From Onthophagus taurus (lineage: Eukaryota > Arthropoda > Insecta > Coleoptera > Scarabaeidae): a stretch of 64,000 bases of DNA. Under the pieces are notes generated by a model. That model made no database searches and had not been told where the DNA came from. It saw nothing but the letters and a program-made list of their open reading frames with translations. Positions 1-10,427 of the stretch are shown here, piece after piece; positions within the stretch are counted from its first letter, which is position 1; each line of letters opens with the position of its first letter. Location of the stretch: positions 253,001-317,000 of the forward strand of contig NC_091972.1 in assembly GCF_036711975.1 (NCBI RefSeq), given 5' to 3'. The position numbers and the translations under genes are program-made.

Positions 1-1167
1 CAACCTCATGATTGCAAGGTAGTTTTCAACTGATTTTTTCAAAAACTCTTTTTTGGCATATTACGTCTTAAGAAACCAATAATTTTCTTTAATAAGCAAA
101 CAAAGCGACTTAAAAGGTACAAAATAAGAAACTTTGATCTTTTCTGAATAAGATAGGACGAAACTCCTCGTTTTTTAGCGAATAGAAAAGTTTTGGCGAC
201 CACTTTGAAAATTGACATGCACTTTTAATGAAAAATTATCCATTAAAAAATAATTTAATTCATTTCGAGTTTCAAGGTTGGCAGAAATTCCCTGCTAAAT
301 TAGTTTTGAATTATGCTGGGTGTTTCGATTTTCCTTAAACGGGTTTTAAATTGTCTACGGTTGATTTTTCTTGTTTTCCACTCGTTTTGATTGGAAAATA
401 TTAATTATTATTAAAAATAAAAACGATATAACCTCAAAGGGATGTTGTCAATTTAACAGTACCAATTTAAAAAAAATAAAGGTACTAAATCTGGAAAATA
501 TCTAAGTTTTGAGATTATGTTGCAACGCAATTAAGGTAGAAATAAATAAATAACAATTAATAAACAAAAAATGAATATAATAGTAGTATATAATGTAATT
601 AATTTAAATTAAAAAAAAAATATTTAAACTTAGTGACATTTAATCATTTTCATTACCAACCTCATGATTGCAAGGTAGTTTTCAACAGATTTTTTCAAAA
701 ACTCTTTTTCGGCAAACAAAGCGTCTTAAAAGGTACAAAATAAGAAACTTTGATCTTTTCTGAATAAGATAGGACGAAATTCCTCGTTTTTTAGCAAATA
801 GAAAAGTTTTGGCGACCACTTTGAAAATTGACATACATTTTTTAATTAAAAAATAATTTAACTCATTTCGAGTTTCAAGGTTGGCAGAAATTCCCTGCTA
901 ATTTAGTTGTCGAATAAGGTTATGTATTTGATGGTTGACGTTTCTTTGAATTAATATCAGAAGATTAAAAAAACAAGATTGTTTCATATAACGCGAGTTT
1001 TATCAAAACACAAATTACCACAGGAAACTCTTTTTGATTGTTTTCAAGATAAAAAAAGCAATTACATCTATAGATAACTCAAAATTGTTTGAACATTACT
1101 TTTTAATAAATGTTTAGATTTATCTATAAACATAAGATGTTAAATTAAAATTGAGCAATCTTTTTAC
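1..1167. repeat. GALE intron with two copies of a ~250-300 bp direct repeat
   Basis: The opening ~305 bases recur at about 657-908 with small indels; both copies start caacctcatgattgcaaggt and end near a ggcagaaattccctgcta motif. The spacer is AT-rich low-complexity DNA. The preceding GALE exon ends at 1168 with a donor pointing into this stretch, so on the minus strand this is GALE intron. I found no further GALE exon here, so the last exons should lie left of the window. Confidence 0.7.
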
Positions 1168-2126
1168 CTTGATTTTTTGGTGTTTTTTAAATAACAAACT
1201 TAACGCAGCAACATGGCCTCTTGCTAAATCCATTACATGTATATAATCTCTAACACCTAAAAGGAAGGTAAATTCCAATGATAAATTAATATAAAATGTT
1301 AAAAATTAAACCTGTTCCATCAACTGTGTCGTAATCGCCACCGAAAATAGTTAAAACTGGTTTATTACCAATCGCAACTTGTGAAATAAAAGGCATAATA
1401 TTGCTAAAGGGTTTGGTGGGATCTTCACCTATTAATCCCGATGGATGTGCCCCAACAGGGTTAAAATATCTCAAAGCAATTATATTCCATTTCTATGTAA
1501 AAAACGTAAATTAAAACGAAAAAAATGTTGTAATAAAATACCTCATCTGAATAACTAATATCTTGAAGCATTTCTTCAACGAAATATTTCGTTTTTCCAT
1601 AAACATTCGTAATATTACGCCCTGTGGCGTGATTCTCAGTTACAGGGCATTCTTCAGGTTCGCCATAAACAGTACAAGAACTAGAAAATACCAATTGGTA
1701 ACATTTATGATCAGTCATAACTTCTAGCAGATTTAACATTCCTATTAAATTATTTTTGTAATACAACAATGGATATTCTATTGATTCATCAACAGCTTTC
1801 ATTGCAGCAAAATGAATAACACAATCTATTTGGTGCTAAAAGATAATAAATTTCAAAAATCAAGTTATTAATTTTTTTTTAATAAATACTTTTTGAAACA
1901 CCCCATATAAAGCATCTTTATCCAATAAATCAACTTTATAAAAGTGAATTTTTTTTCCAGTAATTTCTTCGACACGTTTTAAAGCTGCAGATTCACCATC
2001 ACAAACGCCGACGCTATTTGTAAAGTTATCAATAACAACAACATCGTAATCGGCTTTTAAAAGTTCAACAATACAATGACTACCAATGTATCCAGCACCT
2101 CCAGTTACAAAAACAGTTCTCGTCAT
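1168..2126 (-). CDS. GALE: UDP-galactose/UDP-glucose 4-epimerase, 5' part (3' end off window)
   Basis: GALE interconverts UDP-galactose and UDP-glucose in the cytosolic Leloir pathway, using tightly bound NAD. Four coding exons join in phase: 2126-1890, 1835-1542, 1492-1312 and 1256-1168, giving ~267 residues of a protein that is usually ~350. The Rossmann glycine motif [10 protein letters not shown] is at residues 8-17. The SDR catalytic set is present: the SSS cluster near residue 131, then Y158-x3-K162 (YGKTK). The region [18 protein letters not shown] matches the family core. Every intron has GT..AG ends. The ATG at 2126 starts the family's usual N-terminus. A donor-like GTAAGT just upstream (about 2185) suggests a 5'UTR intron. 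The C-terminal ~80 residues lie beyond the left edge. The gene looks intact, and identification is secure. Confidence 0.95.
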
Positions 2127-2186
2127 CCTTAAAAATATATTTCGATTACCAAAAAAAAAAACTAGTAAAAATTTTTGAACTTACTT

Positions 2187-3240
2187 CATTTTGAAAATTT
2201 TTTATTTAGGCACTTTCTCACTAATAATTCACAAAACATAAACTAATGGGTACGTTTGAACAGTTAGAAGAAGGCCAATATGAGCTGAGGATGTGTCAGT
2301 GACCTTAAAAAGGCCGGCAAACGGTCGCTTCTCAATATTATAAAAAGTTGGCCTTCAACAGGTTGGTTGCGGTTTGCGACTAAAACTGAATCCTAAATCG
2401 AACGCGACGCGACACTCAATGTAGACTCTTGAGTTGTAAATGTAAACTTCTCACAAACCGGTTTATCTAATCAATTTTTACTTTGGGATTATACCGAAAT
2501 TTGCTTTTGATATTGAAAATAAAAATTACATCCATTCCTTATCGGGCCGTTTTATTGATTATTATTTTCCGCGATCAAAAGGACAAAAAAATATAAGCCT
2601 TTAAATCGGTTTATAGTTTATGTAGATATTGAAGGTTAATCTTTTGTATTCTAATTTTTTTAAGCGGATACGCGTGATGCACCGAATGCAAGCTGAGTTG
2701 TATTTAGCAGTAAATTTGAGATGTGTGCCAAAGTCATATTTTATAGGCATGAGAAAATGTTTTTGTACGACGTAATTTGTTAATTTTATTTCTTTACAAG
2801 TAATTACATGATGGAAACGTTTCGTAGGCCTCTTGTTGAGATAATTGAGAGTACAGAGAGTACGTTTTCTTGTTATAAAAAAAGAAATAGGAATTTATCA
2901 TTAAAATTTATAATAATGGTAATGATGTAATGTTTTTTTTTCTGGAAATGTTCGTTTCATCAGATATATTTTAAGGCAGATTTTATGTTAACAAACAGAT
3001 TTGTAGTATCTTTGCTGTATGTACTCAATTTGTTACTTAAATTTTATTTGTTAAATTAAGAATTTAAGGAATTTGACTCAAAACCTAAGATTTTAATAGC
3101 TAGATAAAGTTATCATTTAATCAATCAATCATTACCTTGTTAATCAACGTTGCTGCCAAACAGAAAGAAAACTTACAATATGATTGATGAAGCTTGCCCA
3201 GAAATTTACTCACAAATGCAGAAACTATAATAAGAATAAA
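2187..3240. other. GALE upstream region and AT-rich intergenic DNA
   Basis: The first few hundred bases (to about 2460) are richer in CpG than their surroundings and should hold the GALE 5'UTR and promoter, but no single core element stands out. The rest is AT-rich, with no open frame, RNA gene or clear repeat that I can support. Confidence 0.4.
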
Positions 3241-3264
3241 TTAATACTTGGATAATACTAATAA

Positions 3265-3645
3265 TAGGGAATGCAGAGAGGCGAATAGAGAAGCTAGAAG
3301 AAGTTTGAAACAGTGGCAGAGAGGGGAGGTAGAGATAGATAGATATATAGAGGCCAAGAGAAAACACAAAGAAGAATACAAGAAAAAGAAGAGGGAGCTG
3401 CGACGATTAGGGAGTTGAAAAAGGAAAATGAGGTATGGGGATAGTTAAAGAGGATAACGAAGGGAAGACAGGCAGTCGGCAGAGATATACAAATAACAAA
3501 CCTACTTCATGGGATTGTTGGGAGGGGTGGAAGAGAGAAGAATGGGAGAGGGAGAGCGAGGGGTGCAAGGGGGAGAGGAGATAATACTGGAAGAAGTGGA
3601 AGCAGTGTTGAGGGGACTGAAGAGGATTAGATCCAGAATGAGGCA
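3265..3645 (+). pseudogene. Decayed non-LTR retrotransposon fragment (R1-like, endonuclease-RT linker)
   Basis: A purine-rich stretch reads, across several frames and stops, as lysine/arginine/glutamate-rich protein beginning NREARRSLKQWQRGE. This resembles the linker between endonuclease and reverse transcriptase in R1-clade LINEs. A later part reads IILEEVEAVLRGLKRIRS, like the EEI..EEV..AIR.LK segment that precedes the RT domain. It is short, frameshifted and isolated. The assignment rests on pattern resemblance only. An apparent long open frame on the opposite strand here is a by-product of the purine bias. Confidence 0.45.
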
Positions 3646-4175
3646 TGGTTAGATTCAACGGAGACAGTGAAGAAGAAGCTAGGGAAGGTATAATTCTCTT
3701 CAGAAGAAAACCTGCACTTCGTTTTAATAATGTTTTAATAAATTTCCCAATATGAGGCAAACTACAATAAATAGGTATAGGAATATTTATAGATAAGATA
3801 TACATTTACAGATTTGTTTATAGATAATTTGTAGAGAATAAAATTCCATTCTGATAGGCTAAAAGAATGGCCCTAATGAATAAAATTTTAGCAATTGCTT
3901 CACAAGTAAAAGCTAGCAGTAAAAGCAATGGATCATCACATGAATACAATTTTTAAGCAAATGCTGCCGTTCCTACATCTCTATAGCAATTGCTTATTCG
4001 AACAGGTCTCAACCTGCAAATTTAGATAGTTCAACTTTTACTACTGTGTTTACGTTAATACAACACCGTGGGTTAAAGAATGTTATTAAAACAATATTCT
4101 GTGCCATGGCAGATTCTAGTGGAATTTAACAGTGATGAAGAAATTGACAAGCAAATAATTTTTTTTTTGGCTGTA
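3646..4175. other. AT-rich intergenic DNA left of the first mariner
   Basis: No gene is recognisable. A short frame just before the mariner (about 4100-4172) starts near ATGGCAGATTCTAGTGG and has an acidic NSDEEIDKQ segment. This could be the start of a transposase cut by the mariner insertion, but it is too short to assign. Confidence 0.3.
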
Positions 4176-4678
4176 CAGGGTGTCCCAATTTCGATGTCCG
4201 CATAGACCATCTCCGAAACTAAAAGAGATAGAAAAAAAGTAGCTTACATGACATGATCTCGTTTTTCGAGAAAATGCTAATGCCGAAAACTCCGAACAGC
4301 TATCGTCTTTTGTTTTCGCCCTATCGGCAAAAACAGAAAATTTTCCAAAAACGACAATCGCGAATATCTCACTTATTATCAAAGATGGAGTATTATAAAT
4401 AAAACATTATATGGGCAATTTTTTACGAAGAATTCAGTAGCGTAGGTAGAATTTTTTTCCCATCTTTTATTTTCAAGATTTTAGACGTAACTTTATTTTT
4501 TTAAATGGAAACCATAGTTGGCTATGACTTAAAATAATTTGTTATTTTCTTCTGATAACAAATATATATAGTTTGTGGGGTATATTTCTTATAGTTATTG
4601 AATAATTAACAAAAATTCATTTTGTTCCATCTAAATCTAACGTATGTATTTAAAAGTTAATGTTGCTATGGTGATAAC

Positions 4679-4815
4679 TAAGGCACGGAACTTTTGTGAC
4701 AAAAGAATACGATTTCCCCCTCCACTTGTTCTCAATGGCTTCCTAGAAAACTAGCCAATGAGAACAAGTGGAGGGGGGAAATCGTATCGTTTTGTTACAA
4801 AAGTTTCGTGCCCTA
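4679..4815. mobile_element. 137-bp hAT-type MITE inside mariner copy 1
   Basis: A nearly perfect foldback begins TAAGGCACGGAAC and ends GTTTCGTGCCCTA, flanked by the 8-bp direct repeat GTGATAAC (4671-4678 and 4816-4823). The other mariner copy shows the uninterrupted site (ggtgataaccatac), which confirms insertion and an 8-bp target duplication as in hAT elements. The same ends bound the 6.4-kb satellite element at 34659-41086. The arms, ~55 bp each, include a pyrimidine tract (cccctccacttgttctca). Confidence 0.85.
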
Positions 4816-4876
4816 GTGATAACCATACATACTATGATGGAATATAATGTATCAATTTTTTTTGTTCTTTCTAAAA

Positions 4877-5300
4877 CTATTGTATGTATTTAAAACTTAA
4901 TGTTGTTACGGTGATAACCATACCATGAGGGAAAGCATTGTTTCCAATTATTGTCAAAGTGAGTAGCAAGGAGTTTGTAGTAGTATTTAAAAATTCACTA
5001 ACAACTCTGGCATTATGTGCTGGTGCTCCGTCATATTGAAAGTATATCATTTGAGACATATTTAGTGCCAAATTGTCGACCAAAGGCTCAAGTGCTGCCT
5101 TAATATATTGAGGTATTTCTCTGAGTTTAAGTTTTTATGGTAGATACTATATGGCAAAATTCTATTATCTAAAAGGGCACACCATACATTGAACCCCAAG
5201 CTTCTTTGAACACTCAGAGACTTCTTCGGTCCAGATAACATTTTGAACAAACAGCAGACTATTTAATTTTTCTAAATATCATCTACAAAATTCTAATCTT
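4877..5300 (-). pseudogene. Mariner-like transposase remnant (copy 1)
   Basis: Two overlapping minus-strand frames carry LGFNVWCALLDNRIL and then QYDGAPAHNARVVSEFLN. These match the mariner transposase core around the first two catalytic acids (..VWCGI.., ..DGAPAH..). The frames are offset by a frameshift. The segment that would hold the third acid (usually SPDLNPLDF) is absent, because the coding remnant runs straight into the inverted-repeat arm. It cannot make an active transposase. Confidence 0.8.
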
Positions 5301-6238
5301 CGATTGACATCTCCGGCACGTAAATAAGGAGTTAGCCCCGCTTTGTATGGTTTATACTTATTTTTCTTTCATATTCGGGAGCAACGGCTTTTGGGTCAGA
5401 CGTCTTGTTGCAATTTCTCTTGCAGGTCATTTTGGTATGTTTTTGTATGTGGTTTGGGGAAGGACCAAATATCTATTAAATTTTCTGCTAACCGGCTGAA
5501 GGTTCTTACGTGCGGTTGTCTTCTTTCTGGATATCTTGTGAAATAAAATTCCGCAAAATGTTACATTTTTCATAATTTTCGAAATTCATTGTAAAGTTTT
5601 ATTCAGTTTTGTTATATTTTGACACTTAACATGCTGGTGCATCGAACCAGCACATAATGCCAGAGTTGTTATCGAATTTTTAAATACAAACTTTGGCAAT
5701 TATTTGATACATTATGTTGCATCATAGTATGTATGGTTATCACCATAGCAACATTAACTTTTAAATACATACATTAGTTTTAGATAGAACAAAATGAATT
5801 TTTGTTAATTATTCAATAACTATAAGAAATATACCCCACAAATTATATATATTTGTTATCAGAAGAAAATAACAAATTATTTTAAGCCATAGCCAACTAT
5901 GATTTCCATTTAAAAAAATAAAGTTACGTCTAAAATCTCGAAAATAAAAGATGGGAAAAAAATTCTACCTACGCCACTGAATTCTTCGTAAAAAGTTGCC
6001 CATATAATGTTTTATTTATAATACTCCATCTTTGATAATAAGTGAGATATTCGTGAATGTCGTTTTCGCAAAATTTTCAGTTTTTGCCGATAGGGCGAAA
6101 ACAAAAGACGATAGCTGTTCGGAGTTTTCGGAATTAGCATTTTCTCAAAAAACGAGATCATGACATGTAAGCTACTTTTTTTCTATCTCTTTTAGTTTCG
6201 GAGATAGCCTATGCGGACATCGAAATTGGGACACCCTG

Positions 6239-7400
6239 TACACGATAGCAGAATTTTCAGAAATTCTAACATAATATTATTATATAGCATTCTTAAAAAC
6301 AGTACAGAAGAATCTGTATTGTCATCTCCGAACTCATGAAACTTTGGAATTCTAACATGTGTGCAGTCTTCAGACGCACGGCTAAACCAGAATTTTTCTA
6401 ATTCTAGGTCTAGTGTTAGTTCTAGTTTTAGTGCAATAAAAATATACAACATAGTGATATCTAGCAACATCATGTTTGAACTCATTTTAATAGTTTTTTT
6501 TAATAAAGAATACATCATAAGAGAACACCATGAAATTGTCCATTTGTCTATTATATGATAACTAACTTCAGATTTAAATGTCAACCTCAATTTTGACATA
6601 TTTGTAATCTTCATTAAAAATCCTTTAAAATGAGTACAAACACGACATATTTATGTTCAATATTAATGAAGTTATGGTCAACTTTCGGTTACAAATGTCA
6701 ACGTCAATTTTGACATATTTGTAATTGTCGTGAAAAATCCTTTAAAAAGAGCCCAAACATGATACGTTTAATTCTAATATTACTCGAGATATAAGCAACT
6801 TCCGATTTGAAATGTCAATGTCATTTTGACATATTCTTAATTTTTATAAAATGTCTTAATATTTATCACTAAAACAAAAATACATAAAATTGAGGTTGGT
6901 ATTAATATTTAAAAATTGCTAAATTGCTATCTTTATTGTTGCTAACTTCGGGTTTAATGTTTGTTATTCAAACTTTTTTGTTTTTTGAGATAAGTGGGTC
7001 ATCTTTGGACTCATTTTAAAGGTTTTTTAATGAAGATGACAAATATGTCAAAATTGACGTTGACGTTTCAAACCGGAAGTGATTGTATTTCCATTAATAT
7101 TACAGTTAAATATGTTGAGTTTGGACTCATTTTAAAGGAATTTTTATGAAGTTGCCAAATATGTCAAAATTAAAAGTTGGAAGTTCGAACTTTTTGGTTT
7201 TTTGAGATAAATGCGTCAAGTTTGGACTCACTTTAAAGGTTATTTTATGAAGATTACGAATATAATAAAATTAAAGTTGACATTGACAACTGAAAGTTTT
7301 TTCACGACTAAACCCGACCATTTCCAATTCTAGTGCTAGTGTAAAACTAGAACTAACACTACTAGAAATATTCGGGTTTAGACGTGCATCTTCAGACTTT
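6239..7400. repeat. Composite repeat: half hairpin module plus ~115-bp tandem units
   Basis: Positions 6356-6475 are one arm of the hairpin family (cttcagacgcacggctaaac, then a gtctagtgttagttctag tract and the ataaaaatatacaacatagt tail). From about 6540 to 7310 there are diverged tandem units of ~115 bp, each with a tgtcaaaattgacgttgaca-like segment and a ctcattttaaagg segment. Positions 7305-7400 hold another hairpin arm ending in ttcgggtttagacgtgcatc. A related block in the opposite orientation is at 21895-22800. Confidence 0.65.
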
Positions 7401-7484
7401 TCTAAGTTTTTGTCTAAGAGATGGTGTAGTGTTCTAGTTTTAATTGTTATTTAACCCTAAATTCTTTTACATTTTAATTGATCT

Positions 7485-8060
7485 AAAAAAATTTTTTTTT
7501 GATTTAATTCACTTACCTTGCGTATAATTTCATCCATTTACCCATTTAGAATTAAATACAACCTTTAAATCCAATTAATTATGTGTTTTTCATTAAAAAA
7601 AAACTTAAATTCAACGTCAATTTTGACAAGCAACTGCAATATTTGGATCTTAATCACCATGGTAACCGAGTCAAGTTGGATAACCTTAAAATAATAAAAT
7701 TTTATTCCGATTTTTTTGTCAATTCTAATCTAATTTTTATTAATTTTAAAACAATTCGAATTCTTTACGATTATCTCGCATTCATAACAAATTCGTTAAT
7801 TGTAGTTAATTTAAATCGATTTTAATTAAGAGAAATAAATTAAAAATATTTTTTTTTGATTTAATCCACTTACCTTGTTTATAATACCTTAGATAAATCA
7901 ATTTTGAGGTAAATACAGCCTTTTAAAACAATTAAATAAGACTTTTTCCTTAAAAGAACTTAAATTCAATTTCAATTTTGACAAGCACCTGCAATATTTG
8001 GATCTTAATCACCATGGTAACCGAGTCATGTTGGATAACCTAACAATAATAAAATTATAA
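7485..8060. repeat. ~358-bp direct tandem duplication
   Basis: Two copies, about 7485-7702 and 7843-8058, share a run of t residues with gatttaat.cacttaccttg, then tttgacaagca.ctgcaata and cttaatcaccatggtaaccg. Divergence is modest. No long frame is shared, so this looks like repeat DNA. Each copy contains a perfect match to the RFX X-box consensus (7653-7666 and 8008-8021). Confidence 0.6.
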
Positions 8061-8460
8061 CCTATTAACGGTTATAATTTCGCTTTATATTTTAATATTT
8101 TTTTAATTTTATTTTATTTTTTTTAATATTTTTGTATATTGCTTCTTAAGTGAAATACGCTGTATAAATAAATACATAGAAATGTCAATTCTTCCAATGA
8201 CGTCACAGCAAGGCCTTTGCGGGGCGATAAGGAGTTGGATAACCTTATACAGTGTATTTGCTCAACGAACCTTGGGTACTTTGAAGACATTTGACGTAAA
8301 ACTTGGTTATATTTCGTTTTATGACATCCAGACTTTAATTGCAAAAGATGGAATTTGAATTCAAAAATTTATTATCATTTATACCTTACGGAGACACTTT
8401 CCGGGGACACACTGTATATGGTATTAGAAAACTTCTGCAAAATTGAGTCCAATTAATTTA
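8061..8460. other. AT-rich flank with a probable short repeat
   Basis: The segment from about 8131 (tttttgtatattgcttctta) resembles one at about 59752, so it probably belongs to a dispersed repeat. Inside it, 8158-8260 contains a gtataaataa/ttatacagtg pair that could be part of a foldback. No gene is supported. Confidence 0.35.
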
Positions 8461-8507
8461 GATAAGAAAAAAATTTTCTTTAAAGTAACCTTGAACATGA
8501 AATGTTG

Positions 8508-8517
8508 ATAATTCCCC
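8508..8517 (-). promoter_or_regulatory. Candidate kappa-B (Rel/NF-kB) site upstream of the defensin
   Basis: The minus strand reads GGGGAATTAT, one mismatch from the insect GGGRNNYYYY consensus, about 150 bp upstream of the defensin ATG. Insect defensin genes are typically induced by Imd/Toll through such sites. A single short motif is weak evidence. Confidence 0.4.
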
Positions 8518-8610
8518 AACAATTAGTTGCTTGAAACGATAGAATTCAAGATGAATCACGTTAAAAGTTTTCAAAATTTGTGTTGGAAAATTTAGAAAGA
8601 TAACGGAACC

Positions 8611-8646
8611 TATAAATTTAGCAGAATTAGTTTTCGATTCAGTTTT
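8611..8646 (+). promoter_or_regulatory. Defensin core promoter: TATA box and initiator
   Basis: TATAAAT at 8611-8617 lies 30 bp before the A of an arthropod initiator TCAGTTTT (8639-8646), with the ATG 28 bp further on. Spacing fits a canonical TATA-Inr promoter, which is common in inducible antimicrobial-peptide genes. Confidence 0.65.
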
Positions 8647-8668
8647 AATTAAAGAAACGGAGTAAAAC

Positions 8669-9065
8669 ATGTCCAATTTTAAAATCAAATTTGTTTTGAT
8701 TCAATTCTTGTTGTTTTGTGTTTTAAACTGTTTAACTTTTGAGAATGATTCTAAAAATGGTAAGTGATAACTTTTTCGTTTCTAATTCATCTAATTTAAA
8801 ACTGGTTACTTTAGGAAGCGACGCCGGATTTTCGCGTTATAAAAGACAAGAAGAAGAAGATGAGGAAATACCAGAGCTGGTCCCTCGAGCATTATACACC
8901 ACGCCAAAGGGGGATTATAAATACGAACCGATTACGTATTGCGATCCACTTCATTTTCTTTTTGCGGGTTTTCTAGTAAATCACATCGTATGTGATCATT
9001 ACTGTGGAACAAAAAAAGCTTTTGGAAAAGGTAGCTGTCAATCAGGAAAATGTGTTTGCTATTAA
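8669..9065 (+). CDS. Defensin precursor (insect CS-alpha-beta antimicrobial peptide)
   Basis: Two exons, 8669-8759 and 8815-9065, join in phase to give 113 residues. Exon 1 encodes a hydrophobic signal peptide (IKFVLIQFLLFCVLNCLTF). Exon 2 starts with a pro-region containing a basic YKRQ site followed by an acidic stretch; a further arginine lies nearer the mature domain. The C-terminal domain has six cysteines spaced C-x16-C-x3-C-x10-C-x4-C-x-C, and NHIVCDHYC matches the insect-defensin NH..C..HC signature. Such peptides are secreted to act on bacterial membranes. The stretch between the KR site and the first cysteine is longer than usual, so the exact cleavage point is unclear. The next gene, convergent, is a galectin-domain gene. 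AATAAA lies 37 bp past the stop. Confidence 0.9.
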
Positions 9066-9101
9066 TATCATGACTTTATTGAATAATAATCTCATTACAA
9101 T

Positions 9102-9107
9102 AATAAA
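9102..9107 (+). terminator. Poly(A) signal of the defensin gene
   Basis: AATAAA 37 bp after the stop codon, in the ~230-bp gap between two convergent genes. Confidence 0.6.
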
Positions 9108-9295
9108 GTAAGTTATTCAGAAAATATTCGTATCAAATTATTTAAATTTATGCATTAACTTTTATAATAAAATACTAAATTAAAACGTTACAATCACAAT
9201 TATTTTATCATTATTATTTTTATTTTAATTATTTTTTTTATCAATTTTTTTTTATATTTACTTATAATTAAACAATACCACAATTTAAAATAAAA

Positions 9296-10427
9296 CTAAT
9301 CGTCGTCATCATCATCGTTATTATTTGATGATCCTGATAAAGCATATGCAATCCCACCAATTGCCAAAAGACCACCAACAGCAGCTGCCCCAACACCCAA
9401 GACATTACCCCAGGAGGTGGATGTTGTTTGTTGCATTGTTGGAGTAGGTGGTTTGCATTTCCTGCATTGACATTTTTCACAATGACAGGAAATTCCGCAA
9501 GCTTTACTTTGGCATTTTGAACGCTAAAAATTTTTTCAATGATTCAACAATTTAAAATGATTTATTTATTTCACATACGTTTCCAAATAGGGATGCGCCT
9601 AGCACGCCAATTCCAGTACCAAGAGCAAGAGGAAGAGCAGTTTGGAACATACACTGGTCATCGCCGCTTGACTAATTTTTAATTTTTTTAATTTACCCAG
9701 GTGTTTGTAAAAACAAAGTTATTACCTGATTTGGTTGATTTCTTGGTTTTGGTTCAAATTCTGCATAAGGTGGTGGTGGATCATCATAAAGTGGCACATA
9801 TTCACCATAAGACATGTTGGTTTCATAACAAATGGTATAAAGTTTAACATTTCCTTGAATTGAAATGTGGTTCACTCTTGAACCAGGTAATCTCTGTTTG
9901 AATTGAAATTCGTTATTATTGACTTTGATCTAAAATTGTATCATTTTTGAAAGATCAATTTGGAAACAAAAATTACTAAAACATACAATATACACTGGTC
10001 TTTTATTTGTTACTGAAATAGTAAATCTTTTTCCAACAATCAAAGGATAATGACCTGCAGTTTCTGCTTTACCCCAAATTCCTTCTATTGATGAATTTCT
10101 TGTTATACTACCTTCAAGAAGTTTTGCCCAGAGTTGTAGTGCAATATCATCACGGTCAGGAGCATATTTTCCAGTTTGGAAATTAATTGTAATGCTATAT
10201 AACATGATTATAAGTATTTTTTTATTAGTATAGTTCCAAATAATAATTTTTATACCTTTGAGCTGGAGGTTGAACAACACCTTCAATTGTGATAGTTTTT
10301 CCTTCAATAAAATTACCAACAATATGCCCCAAGTAAGGAGTGGGCTAAATAATATCAAAAAATTATTGATTTACAGTTATATAAAACATTATTTTTAGTC
10401 ACTTACAGGGTTTTCAATTCTTTTCAT
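9296..10427 (-). CDS. Galectin-domain protein with Cys-rich and hydrophobic glycine-rich tail
   Basis: Six exons (10427-10407, 10344-10256, 10194-9987, 9929-9726, 9671-9579, 9523-9296) join in phase to 280 residues. Residues ~9-145 form a galectin fold: YLGHIVGNFIEGKTITIEG, INFQTG, DIALQLWAK, RNSSIEGIWGKAE, KQRLPG, then the VNHISIQGNVKLY strand. The usual HxNxR sugar-binding motif reads LxLWxK, while the RNS and W..E positions remain, so beta-galactoside binding may be altered. A PPPPY motif follows at ~157-161, a hydrophobic glycine-rich segment at ~183-204, then seven cysteines at 209-228 (C-x4-C-x3-C-x-C-x2-C-x-C-x2-C). A second hydrophobic glycine-rich stretch at ~246-268 precedes an Asp-rich end. 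There is no signal peptide, as is normal for galectins. The tail is not a galectin feature known to me. A 5'UTR intron is suggested near 10497-10545. Confidence 0.85.

Larger units (their letters stand above)
4176..6238 (-). mobile_element. Mariner-type transposon with ~500-bp terminal inverted repeats, copy 1
   Basis: The element is bounded by CAGGGTGTCCC and its complement, flanked by TA at 4174-4175 and 6239-6240, the Tc1/mariner target duplication. The arms are very long: about 4176-4830 (less an inserted 137-bp MITE) pairs with about 5715-6238. The middle holds transposase remains on the minus strand. A second copy lies at 56224-58642. Both lack the C-terminal part of the transposase, so both look like members of one internally deleted, non-autonomous lineage. 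Confidence 0.85.

Noticed and set aside
3407..3805. 132-residue minus-strand frame
   Set aside because: It is the antisense of the purine-rich LINE relic and has the serine/leucine/proline bias expected of that.
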